From Microcystis aeruginosa LEGE 91341 (GTDB lineage Bacteria; Cyanobacteriota; Cyanobacteriia; Cyanobacteriales; Microcystaceae), in contig NZ_JADEXY010000005.1 of NCBI RefSeq assembly GCF_015206885.1, positions 1 to 64,000 of the forward strand: DNA of 64,000 nucleotides, read 5' to 3'. The notes beneath the pieces are model-generated. The model searched no databases. It worked only from the letters and a program-made list of their open reading frames with translations, and had not been told where the DNA came from. The number at the start of each line of letters is the position of its first letter. Positions within the stretch are counted from its first letter, which is position 1. Below, piece after piece: positions 46,553 to 53,638 of this stretch. The position numbers and the translations under genes were made by a program.

Positions 46553-46610
46553 TAAATCCGTTGAGTAACGCACAGAAAACGGGTTTCTCCGAGAAACCCG
46601 TTTTCTACTC
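46553..46610 (-). repeat. Hairpin repeat, copy 2 of an inverted pair
   Basis: Reverse complement of the unit at 43830-43887, including the AGAAAACGGGTTTCT stem. Its left edge is joined to ATACTAAATCCGTTGAG, the end of the MITE family at 36999. It lies in the 220-bp gap between two divergent genes. Confidence 0.75.
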
Positions 46611-46713
46611 ATGTGCCACTCGATCGAGGGATAAGAAACTATGGTTTTGTGCTGCTGGCAGGGGATAATAGAATTTCTAGTAGCCGTCAGCTATCAACCC
46701 TGATTCTTTATCC

Positions 46714-47898
46714 ATGCCAGATTTACCGAAAATTATCCTGAGAAACCATAAAATTGATGCTGTTAAACGATTCCATCCTTGGATATTTTCCGGGGCGATT
46801 AAAGAGATGGAGGGAGAAGTCAAAGAGGGTGCTATCGTGGAGGTTTATAGCGATCGAGGCGAATATCTAGCCACTGGACTGTATAATCCTAGCAATATTG
46901 CCGTTAAAATTCTTTCTTTCCCAAAAGTCAGCGATATTGCTCAATTATTTCTCGAAAAATTCCAGAATGCCTATCAGCTGCGGCAACAAATCGGTTTAGT
47001 GGATAACCCGAAAACTAACTGTTATCGTTTAATTAACGCAGAAGGAGACGGTTTACCTAGTTTAATCGTCGATTGGTACAATGGCACGGCGGTTATTCAA
47101 GCTTATTCCCTAGCTTTATACCAACGTCTCGATCTGATTGTCGATTGCCTGAAAACTATCTACGCTGACAATTTACGGGCAGTTTACGATAAAAGTGCCG
47201 CAGTTTTGGCGAAAAGCGCCCATATCTCCGAAAATAAATACTTATTTGGTCAAAAAACCAGCGATGAGGTGTTAGAATCTGGCCATCGCTTTATTATTGA
47301 TTGGGAAAAGGGACAAAAAACGGGATTTTTCCTCGATCAAAGGGAAAATAGAGCTTTATTATCTCAATATTCCCAGAATAAACGGGTTTTAAACACTTTT
47401 GCTTATTCTGGCGGCTTTTCCGTCTATGCTATGCAAGCGGGGGCTGCCCTAGTCCATTCCGTTGATAGTTCCCACGGTGCGATCGATCTTACCGAAAAAA
47501 ATATCGCCCTGAATAATCTCAGCGAAATTCCCCATCAATCCTACAGCACCGATGTTTTTAACTTCCTGCGCGACTGTGAGGAGGATTACGATCTGATTGT
47601 TCTCGATCCCCCCGCTTTTGCCAAAAGTATCCAATCCCGTCATCAGGCGGTTATGGCTTATAAAAGATTAAATTACCAAGCTTTCCAGAAAATTCGCCCC
47701 CAAGGTATTATTTTCACCTTTTCCTGTTCCCAAGTGGTTAACGAAGAACATTTTCAGGGGGCTGTCATGGCTGCCGCTATTGAATCGGCTCGCCCAGTGC
47801 GAATTTTAGCACGTTTAAGCCAACCAGCCGACCATCCCACCAGTATCTATCACGCAGAAGGTTCCTACCTGAAAGGATTGGTTTTAGCGGTGGATTGA
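46714..47898 (+). CDS. Class I SAM-dependent methyltransferase, RlmI/PUA type
   Basis: A 394-residue protein. An N-terminal PUA-like RNA-binding domain (about 5-75, with HPWIFSGAI) and a central EEHUD-like part precede a Rossmann methyltransferase domain: motif I near NTFAYSGGFSVYAM and the catalytic motif DPPAFAKS near residue 297. It resembles RlmI, which makes m5C in 23S rRNA; the exact target base is inferred. The last 34 bp overlap the convergent VOC gene. Confidence 0.85.
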   Translation: MPDLPKIILRNHKIDAVKRFHPWIFSGAIKEMEGEVKEGAIVEVYSDRGEYLATGLYNPSNIAVKILSFPKVSDIAQLFLEKFQNAYQLRQQIGLVDNPKTNCYRLINAEGDGLPSLIVDWYNGTAVIQAYSLALYQRLDLIVDCLKTIYADNLRAVYDKSAAVLAKSAHISENKYLFGQKTSDEVLESGHRFIIDWEKGQKTGFFLDQRENRALLSQYSQNKRVLNTFAYSGGFSVYAMQAGAALVHSVDSSHGAIDLTEKNIALNNLSEIPHQSYSTDVFNFLRDCEEDYDLIVLDPPAFAKSIQSRHQAVMAYKRLNYQAFQKIRPQGIIFTFSCSQVVNEEHFQGAVMAAAIESARPVRILARLSQPADHPTSIYHAEGSYLKGLVLAVD

Positions 47899-48275
47899 TG
47901 GAAAATTAAACGATTACCATCGGGATCATAGATGTAGATTTCCCTTCCGTGGGAAGCTTGGCTAATTTCTCCCCTAGCACCATAGCCGATTTCGCTCCAA
48001 TGCTCGATCGCTTTTTCGAGACTCTCCACCTCGAAACAAATGCTCATGCCACTGCCCCTAGAATCGCTAAATTCCTCTTTGTGGGACTCTTTAGGGCAAA
48101 AAAGACCTAATTTAAGGTTAATCAGCCTAAATTCCGCATAAACGGCGGCAAGGTAGGGGCTTGGTTCCTGTTGCAACAGTTGACGATAAAACTGCACCGA
48201 GCGATCGAAATTGCTCGTTCCTAGGGCAATAAAAGCCTCTGTGTAATTGAATGGACTATCGGGGGGGTTATTCAT
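47865..48275 (-). CDS. VOC (glyoxalase/bleomycin-resistance) family protein
   Basis: A 136-residue vicinal-oxygen-chelate protein, two beta-alpha-beta-beta-beta modules; DRSVQFYRQLL and HGREIYIYDPDGNRLIFHQ are typical. Such proteins are metalloenzymes or drug-binding proteins. An alternative TTG start at 48287 adds four residues; I use the ATG at 48275. Its end overlaps the methyltransferase gene by 34 bp in antisense. Confidence 0.75.
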   Translation of the reverse strand: MNNPPDSPFNYTEAFIALGTSNFDRSVQFYRQLLQQEPSPYLAAVYAEFRLINLKLGLFCPKESHKEEFSDSRGSGMSICFEVESLEKAIEHWSEIGYGARGEISQASHGREIYIYDPDGNRLIFHQSTAKTNPFR

Positions 48276-48356
48276 TGGAGTTGGCAAGCTTTTTCAGTGA
48301 TCAGTAAACAGTAAACAATGGCTGGGGGAAGTTCAGTTATGGGGTTGGACGGGAGA

Positions 48357-50669
48357 TTAGGCCACGTCTGACCGATAGAGATAAGCCTGAAAACCCATAA
48401 ATACCCCACTAATTTCTTGAATGTCTCCCAATTGGGAGATCGCCTCGTTAATGGTGTGATATTTAATCTCGATCAGTTTTGGCAATTTCTCCCGGTCAAG
48501 CTCGCCAACGCCAGAGCGAATATACTGGTCGAGGATAAAGTCGAGAAACTCCCCTTGTTTTCGCGTGTATTTCGAGAAAATTAAATCTTTGTGCTTGATT
48601 ACCCGTTCTTCTCGCGTCAGGGGTCTGGCTGCGTAGGCGATATAGGTCAGCACATCGTAAATATCACTATTTTCCGTGTTGGTAATACGGGCGATCGCCT
48701 GTAGCTGTTCGTCACCGTAGCCTTTTTCCGCGAGTCCAGTTAGCAGCGATTTCCGGGTGTCGGGTCGGCTCCAGAGAAGGCGTAATTCTGCTTCATCTTG
48801 AAAAAGATCGGGAATATCCCCGAAAAGCTGCTGGATAAACTCCTCGGCCGAGATCGGTTTTCCGTCAGCGTTCCAGAAAGTTGTTTTCTGGGTGTGTTCT
48901 AGTTCTCGTTCCTTGCCGTCGGCCAGTTTGATTTTAATTTTCTGGCCTATCGGCAGAGGATCCGGCTCGTTGAGCAGCTCTTCGATCGCGTCAGGTGGTT
49001 CGGGGCGCGGTCTCGGATCGATGAGGACGGGTTCTTGCGGTTCCCCGTCCCATTCGGGATCGTTAAAGTTTTCGTGGGCTTTAACAAAATCGTAGATAGT
49101 AAAATAGTCCTTATTATCGAAAAGGCGCGTCCCCCGCCCGATAATCTGTTTGAACTCGATCATCGATTTGACCGGACGCAGTAGGACGATATTTCTCAGG
49201 TTTCTAGCATCCACCCCGGTGGAGAGTTTGCGAGAGGTGGTGAGGATGGTGGGGAGCCTTTTCTCGTTATCTTGAAACTTTTTTAAGTGGGTTTCTCCCA
49301 AGCTGCCATCGTTGGCGGTAACGCGAGCGCAGTAGTTGGGATCGCTGCTGATAGCCATTTGATTGATCAGATCGCGAATGGCTAAAGCGTGGTCTTGATT
49401 GGCGCAGAAAACCAGGGTTTTCTCGTTTTGGTCGATCGCCTCCATAAAAATTTTTACCCGTTGGCGTTCCCGTTCCTCGATCTCGATAATCCGGTTAAAG
49501 TCGGATTCAGTATAAACCTTGTTTTCGTCGATATCGCCCTCGATCAGTTCATCGTCGGGGTCATATTGGTACTCGTCGAGGCTGGTGGTGAATTCAACCA
49601 CCTTAAAGGGGGTTAGGTAGCCCTCGTTAATGCCTTCTTTCAGGGAATAGGTGTAGAGGGGTTCGCCGAAGTATTTGTAGGTGTCGCCGTTGAGATCCCG
49701 TTTCGGGGTGGCAGTTAATCCCAGTTGTACTGCCGGGGCGAAGTATTCGAGGATTTTTCGCCAAGTGCTTTCGTCGTTAGCCCCGCCCCGATGACATTCA
49801 TCCACGATCACCAAGTCGAAAAAGTCGGGAGCGTATTCGAGGAAGTTAGGGGCCAGTTCCTCGCCGTTTTGGGTCATAAAAGTTTGAAAGATCGAAAAAA
49901 AGACACTGCCGTTTTTAGGGACTTTCTTTGTTTTCTGGATTTCCTTCGGTTCGATCCGAACGAGGGCATCTTCGGGAAAGGCGGTAAACTCGGTTAAGGC
50001 TTGATTAGCGAGAATATTGCGATCCGTGAGGAAGAGAATACAGGGCCGGTGGGTCGGTTCACCAGTGAGGTTCCAACTACTATAAAAGAGTTTCCATGCG
50101 ATTTGAAGGGCGATCGCTGTTTTGCCGGTGCCGGTGGCCATGGTCAGGAGCATCCGTTTTTGACCAGCTGCGATCGCTTCTAGAACCGCTTGGATGGCAT
50201 TGTGTTGGTAGTAGCGGGCCTCCCGCATCCCGCTTTTATTATCGGGGGGGACGGTGGCGAAACGGTCGCGCCAGTGGTTGGGATCGGGGTAGGTGGCGGC
50301 CCAGAGTTCTTCCGGGGTGGGGTAGCGATCGATATAGCCTTCTTTTCCGGCGCGGGTATCCACTTGATAGATGCGGAGGCCGTTGCTACAGAGGGCGAAG
50401 GGGGTTTGCAGGCGCTCGGCGTAGTCCTTGGCCTGCCCAAGTCCCTCCGTGGGGTGCGCGTCGCGTTTTTTGGCTTCCAGGGTGGCGAGTTTGTGACCGC
50501 GATAAACTAAGACATAATCGCAGATTTTCGATGAACTGCGCCGGCCGTAACCCACCAGACGACCGGGGGCAATTACCTCGCGACGAATTTTACTGTCGGG
50601 AATGACCCCCCATCCTGCAGCTTTGAGGGCGGGGTCAATCAGTTCTGCTTTGGTTTCGGCTTCGTTCAT
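48357..50669 (-). CDS. hsdR: Type I restriction endonuclease subunit R (EcoEI type)
   Basis: A 770-residue HsdR. The N-terminal nuclease part has the LEAKKRD catalytic block (residues about 65-71), the SF2 helicase motor shows Walker A ATGTGKT near 176, DECH near 290, LTATPKRD and IGRGTRLF near 505. An EcoEI-R C-terminal domain binds the other subunits. It translocates DNA and cuts at a distance. It is the last gene of the locus, 4 bp after the BrnA antitoxin, an unusual order. Confidence 0.92.
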   Translation of the reverse strand: MNEAETKAELIDPALKAAGWGVIPDSKIRREVIAPGRLVGYGRRSSSKICDYVLVYRGHKLATLEAKKRDAHPTEGLGQAKDYAERLQTPFALCSNGLRIYQVDTRAGKEGYIDRYPTPEELWAATYPDPNHWRDRFATVPPDNKSGMREARYYQHNAIQAVLEAIAAGQKRMLLTMATGTGKTAIALQIAWKLFYSSWNLTGEPTHRPCILFLTDRNILANQALTEFTAFPEDALVRIEPKEIQKTKKVPKNGSVFFSIFQTFMTQNGEELAPNFLEYAPDFFDLVIVDECHRGGANDESTWRKILEYFAPAVQLGLTATPKRDLNGDTYKYFGEPLYTYSLKEGINEGYLTPFKVVEFTTSLDEYQYDPDDELIEGDIDENKVYTESDFNRIIEIEERERQRVKIFMEAIDQNEKTLVFCANQDHALAIRDLINQMAISSDPNYCARVTANDGSLGETHLKKFQDNEKRLPTILTTSRKLSTGVDARNLRNIVLLRPVKSMIEFKQIIGRGTRLFDNKDYFTIYDFVKAHENFNDPEWDGEPQEPVLIDPRPRPEPPDAIEELLNEPDPLPIGQKIKIKLADGKERELEHTQKTTFWNADGKPISAEEFIQQLFGDIPDLFQDEAELRLLWSRPDTRKSLLTGLAEKGYGDEQLQAIARITNTENSDIYDVLTYIAYAARPLTREERVIKHKDLIFSKYTRKQGEFLDFILDQYIRSGVGELDREKLPKLIEIKYHTINEAISQLGDIQEISGVFMGFQAYLYRSDVA

Positions 50670-50672
50670 GGG

Positions 50673-50897
50673 CTAGGGGGCGGAGGCGATGTGTCGGGCT
50701 AGATAGTTTTCTAGGAATATTTGAGTGGAAACGCCCTCTTTCTGGGCTTCGGCTTCTAGTTTGCGAATGATCCAAAAGGGTAAATCGAGTTCGATTTTTT
50801 GCTTTTCCCGGTTGGGTCGTCGGGCGGTGGAGAAATCGAGAAATTCGCTCATGTCTTCCCCCGCATCAAATTTCGCGTCAAATTCTTCGGCTTTCAT
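50673..50897 (-). CDS. brnA: BrnA-like antitoxin
   Basis: A 74-residue protein with a short N-terminal acidic part (MKAEEFDAKFDAGEDMSEFLDFSTA, given here as MKAEEFDAKFDAGED and MSEFLDFSTA) and a C-terminal ribbon-helix-helix (about residues 38-70). It binds BrnT and represses the promoter. I start at the ATG at 50897; the frame is open from 50912. It overlaps the end of brnT by 20 bp, the classic BrnTA order (toxin first). Confidence 0.8.
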   Translation of the reverse strand: MKAEEFDAKFDAGEDMSEFLDFSTARRPNREKQKIELDLPFWIIRKLEAEAQKEGVSTQIFLENYLARHIASAP

Positions 50898-51150
50898 ACC
50901 ATGTAACCTCATTAGTACGGGAACGGCGAACAGAGATAATACGGATCATTTCACTACGATAGGTAATCACGGCCGTCCAATGCTTATCTTGAACTTGACC
51001 GATGATTAAATAGCGTGGCTCGGTCTCGCTTTTGCCGGTGATTTCCAGTAGATTGTCGTCTTCCCAGAGTTTTTGGGCTTCGATAAAGTCTATGCCGTGT
51101 TTTTGTTGGTTGGTTTGACTTTTGTTTTCGTCGTACTCGAAGCTAGGCAT
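50878..51150 (-). CDS. brnT: BrnT-like toxin (RNase)
   Basis: A 90-residue BrnT. The start FEYDENKSQTNQQKHGIDF matches the EWDxxKxxxNxxKHG pattern, and IRIISVRRSRTNE is the catalytic/RNA-binding C-terminal block. BrnT is an RNase that stops translation until bound by BrnA. It lies between hsdS and hsdR on the same strand, 3 bp after a possible 44-residue frame. Confidence 0.85.
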   Translation of the reverse strand: MPSFEYDENKSQTNQQKHGIDFIEAQKLWEDDNLLEITGKSETEPRYLIIGQVQDKHWTAVITYRSEMIRIISVRRSRTNEVTWYESRRI

Positions 51151-51152
51151 TT

Positions 51153-51287
51153 CTAGAAATCGGCGAGTTTTTTTAAGTCCGCAGTCAAGGCCTCGACCCT
51201 GCTTTTTCCCGATGGTTTCCCGTTGGTTCTGGCGGCTGGCCCCGCACCGGGTGGATTACGAGTGTTTGCGAGGGTATAGGTCGGCAT
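51153..51287 (-). CDS. Possible 44-residue basic protein upstream of brnT
   Basis: An open frame that starts MPTYTLANTRNPPGAGPAAR and continues as a basic, proline- and glycine-rich chain to KKLADF. It fits exactly between hsdS (stop at 51326) and brnT (start at 51150), with a 2-bp gap to brnT. I see no strong ribosome-binding site. It could be a real small protein or a chance frame in the transcript. Confidence 0.3.
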   Translation of the reverse strand: MPTYTLANTRNPPGAGPAARTNGKPSGKSRVEALTADLKKLADF

Positions 51288-51325
51288 CGATGAGCGTTCC
51301 CCCTATTCTGTCTATTTTAACCCAT

Positions 51326-52453
51326 CTATTGGCTGAGTTGACCGGTGAAGGCTTTTTCTAGGATCGATTGTTTAAGTTCGGCGATCGCTTCTAGTTTGCG
51401 TTGGTAAATTTTCTCTAAATCTTGAAGACAATCTTTTATTTTATAAACCTTTTTTACTATAGTTTTTTGTTGCTCTGTGGCTTTAGGATAGGAAATAAAA
51501 ACAGATTTTATGGTTGTATAAGAAATAACTGGTTGAGCTGTTTGATTTGCTGTTTTTCCTAAATCAGCTCTCTCTAATACGAAACTAAGAAAATCGAGGT
51601 CGAAGTCAACTAAAAATTCGGAAATATATAGAGCATTATCGGTCAACCAAATTTTTGCATTAATCGTTTTGATATTCCCGCATTTTGCTCCAACTCGTCC
51701 AATTAAAATATTTTTTCCTTCAAGATTAAATTGATCATGTTGCCCAGCCACTCCATTTCCACCGTAAACCTTAAACTCCCCAAAGTTATTCATTTTATTC
51801 TTAGGCAGAAAGTTTCCACTTTTGACCCTAAAGCATTCAGATATTTGTTTTGTTTCCCATCGACAATCTGTTAAAATTTTGTCTAAATAACTATCAAAAA
51901 GCTCCCGGGCATTAATTAAGTTTCTTCGGGTATTAGCTTCAGCTTGGGCTATACCCTCGAAAGCTTTGTCTAGTATCTCTACTATTCTTTTTTGTTCTTC
52001 GATCGGGGGGACGGGAATTATAAGATCAGATAGCTTTGAAGCGTTAAATCCTCCTTGCGCGCTTCCAACAATTCCTAAAGAAATATCGTTCCAATATGTT
52101 GGAGTTTGAAAATATTTTGCAATAAATTCTGGCAATATATCGCAATCTGTTAATCGTAGTCTTATTAGGTAAGAAGCCGCTACAGACTTGGGTGGTTTTT
52201 TAATTAAGTAACTTTTTCCTGTTGTAGCTCCTGTACGTGCAAAAACAATATCATTATCAATTAACTTATATTTCTCGTAGTCAATCTCGCTAATTGAGCA
52301 ATATGGAACAGTTTTCCAATCAACGAAATTATCTTGAATATCTGTAATTCTCAAAAAAAGTGAGTCTGCTTTATTAAAAGATGCTTTTGCGGTATAACCG
52401 TAGTTAATTGTAGAAATATCACCTAATCTTTTTGCTTTCCATTTTGATTTCAT
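51326..52453 (-). CDS. hsdS: Type I restriction specificity subunit S
   Basis: A 375-residue HsdS with two target recognition domains. TRD1 begins with KAKRLGDISTINYGYTAK and TRD2 with CRWETKQISECFRVKSGN; each is followed by a coiled coil (EEQKRIVEILDKAFEGIAQA and EQQKTIVKKVYKIKDCLQDL). The two half-sites set the DNA sequence recognised by both methylation and cutting. It is shorter than many HsdS proteins but complete in plan. AT-rich compared with the flanks. Located 1.2 kb from hsdM, beyond the tandem arrays. Confidence 0.9.
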   Translation of the reverse strand: MKSKWKAKRLGDISTINYGYTAKASFNKADSLFLRITDIQDNFVDWKTVPYCSISEIDYEKYKLIDNDIVFARTGATTGKSYLIKKPPKSVAASYLIRLRLTDCDILPEFIAKYFQTPTYWNDISLGIVGSAQGGFNASKLSDLIIPVPPIEEQKRIVEILDKAFEGIAQAEANTRRNLINARELFDSYLDKILTDCRWETKQISECFRVKSGNFLPKNKMNNFGEFKVYGGNGVAGQHDQFNLEGKNILIGRVGAKCGNIKTINAKIWLTDNALYISEFLVDFDLDFLSFVLERADLGKTANQTAQPVISYTTIKSVFISYPKATEQQKTIVKKVYKIKDCLQDLEKIYQRKLEAIAELKQSILEKAFTGQLSQ

Positions 52454-52534
52454 AACGTCTCTCCAATACTTGTAAAAATCTCGGCACTTACTTTAATTTT
52501 TTTATTTTCTATCAATTTTCGTAATCGAAACTCG

Positions 52535-52642
52535 ATGCTGGTTGAGCGAAAGTCGAATGCTGGTTGAGCGAAAGTCGAATGCTGGTTGAGCGAAAGCCGA
52601 TGCTGGTTGAGCGAAAGTCGATGCTGGTTGAGCGAAAGTCGA
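52535..52642 (-). repeat. Five-copy 21-22-bp tandem repeat
   Basis: Five copies of ATGCTGGTTGAGCGAAAG(T/C)CGA start at 52535, 52557, 52579, 52600 and 52621. It lies between hsdS and the GIY-YIG gene. The core GGTTGAGCGAA is shared with the larger arrays at 53040-53640. Confidence 0.85.
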
Positions 52643-52656
52643 AACCAGCATCCCCC

Positions 52657-52989
52657 TCAGTTCTCATCCCTTGTTAATCCTCCATCTACAGAGAAATTCC
52701 GATAATGTGACTCATTTTGACACTCAGCCAAAATATGAAGAGAATCCCAATCACTACGCATCAAAGCCATCTTTTTCGCCCGACTCCAACCCTGTACCTG
52801 CTTCTCGCGATAAAAAGCATTCGCCACATGATCATAGTATTCAGCATAAACCAACTTGACCGGTAATCGCTTTCTAGTATGATTTGCACCGAAACCATTT
52901 TGATGTTGCCATAAACGACGGGGCAAATTCTTCGTACTGCCCACATAAAAAGAACCATCACAACATTCAAGAATGTACATATAGGCCAT
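52657..52989 (-). CDS. GIY-YIG nuclease-family protein
   Basis: A 110-residue protein with the complete short GIY-YIG core: MYILECCDGSFYVGSTKNLPRRLWQHQNG (shown in pieces: MYILECCDGS, FYVGSTKNL, RRLWQHQNG) and the later KLVYAEYYDHVANAFYRE block. Family members cut or repair DNA, often within mobile or recombining regions. The ATG at 52989 is chosen over the frame from 53064 because the extra 25 residues come from the repeat array. It sits in the hsdM-hsdS gap. Confidence 0.75.
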   Translation of the reverse strand: MAYMYILECCDGSFYVGSTKNLPRRLWQHQNGFGANHTRKRLPVKLVYAEYYDHVANAFYREKQVQGWSRAKKMALMRSDWDSLHILAECQNESHYRNFSVDGGLTRDEN

Positions 52990-53039
52990 AGATTTTATCT
53001 GAGATGAAAGGCTCAATTTGTTTGATTGAGGGGATATCG

Positions 53040-53390
53040 GGCTTCGGCTTCGCTCAGCCCTCAATTTGGGTTCGCTGGGCCCTCTATTTGGGTTCGCTGG
53101 GCCCTCTATTTGGCTTCGCTGGGCCCTCTATTTGGGTTCGCTGGGCCCTCTATTTGGCTTCGCTGGGCCCTCTATTTGGGTTCGCTGGGCCCTCTATTTG
53201 GGTTCGCTGGGCCCTCTATTTGGGTTCGCTGGGCCCTCTATTTGGGTTCGCTGGGCCCTCTATTTGGGTTCGCTGGGCCCTCTATTTGGCTTCGCTGGGC
53301 CCTCTATTTGGGTTCGCTGGGCCCTCTATTTGGGTTCGCTGGGCCCTCTATTTGGCTTCGCTGGGCCCTCTTTTAGCCCTCAATTTGGGT
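53040..53390 (-). repeat. Expanded 22-bp tandem array
   Basis: The unit is TTCGCTGGGCCCTCTATTTG plus two more bases (GG or GC). The block CTGGGCCCTC begins at 53075 and recurs every 22 bp to 53361, 14 copies, plus one divergent unit (CTCAGCCCTC at 53053). Since 22 is not a multiple of 3, all three frames stay open, which creates false reading frames. A shorter version (about four units) follows at 53530-53610. Confidence 0.95.
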
Positions 53391-53497
53391 GGTTGAGCGA
53401 AGCCGAAACCACCCTTCCCGTCAGCCAGTAGAAGATCCCAATATATCGGAAATCGCCTCTAAAATCGACCCACTTTCCCTGTCCAATTCCGCAATCT
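53391..53497 (-). repeat. Duplicated 3' end of hsdM
   Basis: This 107-bp segment is a near-copy of 53609-53715, which contains the last codons of hsdM and the following GGTTGAGCGAAGCC sequence. About nine bases differ. It is a partial tandem duplication that carried repeat units with it; the same flanking block (GATATCGGGCTTCGGCTTCG) precedes each array. Confidence 0.85.
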
Positions 53498-53504
53498 ATT
53501 TGGG

Positions 53505-53638
53505 TGATTGAGGAGATATCGGGCTTCGGCTTCGCTCAGCCCTCTATTTGGGTTCGCTCAGCCCTCTTTTAGCCCTCAATTTGGGTTCGCTCAGCCCTCA
53601 ATTTGGGTGGTTGAGCGAAGCCAAAACCACCCTTCCCA
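53505..53638 (-). repeat. Short second copy of the array block
   Basis: The second copy of the duplicated block: GATATCGGGCTTCGGCTTCG, then about four CTCAGCCCTC-type units, then GGTTGAGCGAAGCC leading into the true end of hsdM at 53639. Confidence 0.8.

Noticed and set aside
50096-50605. 169-codon plus-strand frame opposite hsdR
   Set aside because: Antisense shadow of hsdR; its Arg/Gly-rich composition is typical of reverse-frame reading.
53004-53431. Three overlapping plus-strand reading frames of 116-130 codons with GLFGAP-type repeats
   Set aside because: They are produced by a 22-bp tandem array; 22 is not a multiple of 3, so all frames show the same peptide repeats. No ribosome-binding site or family.
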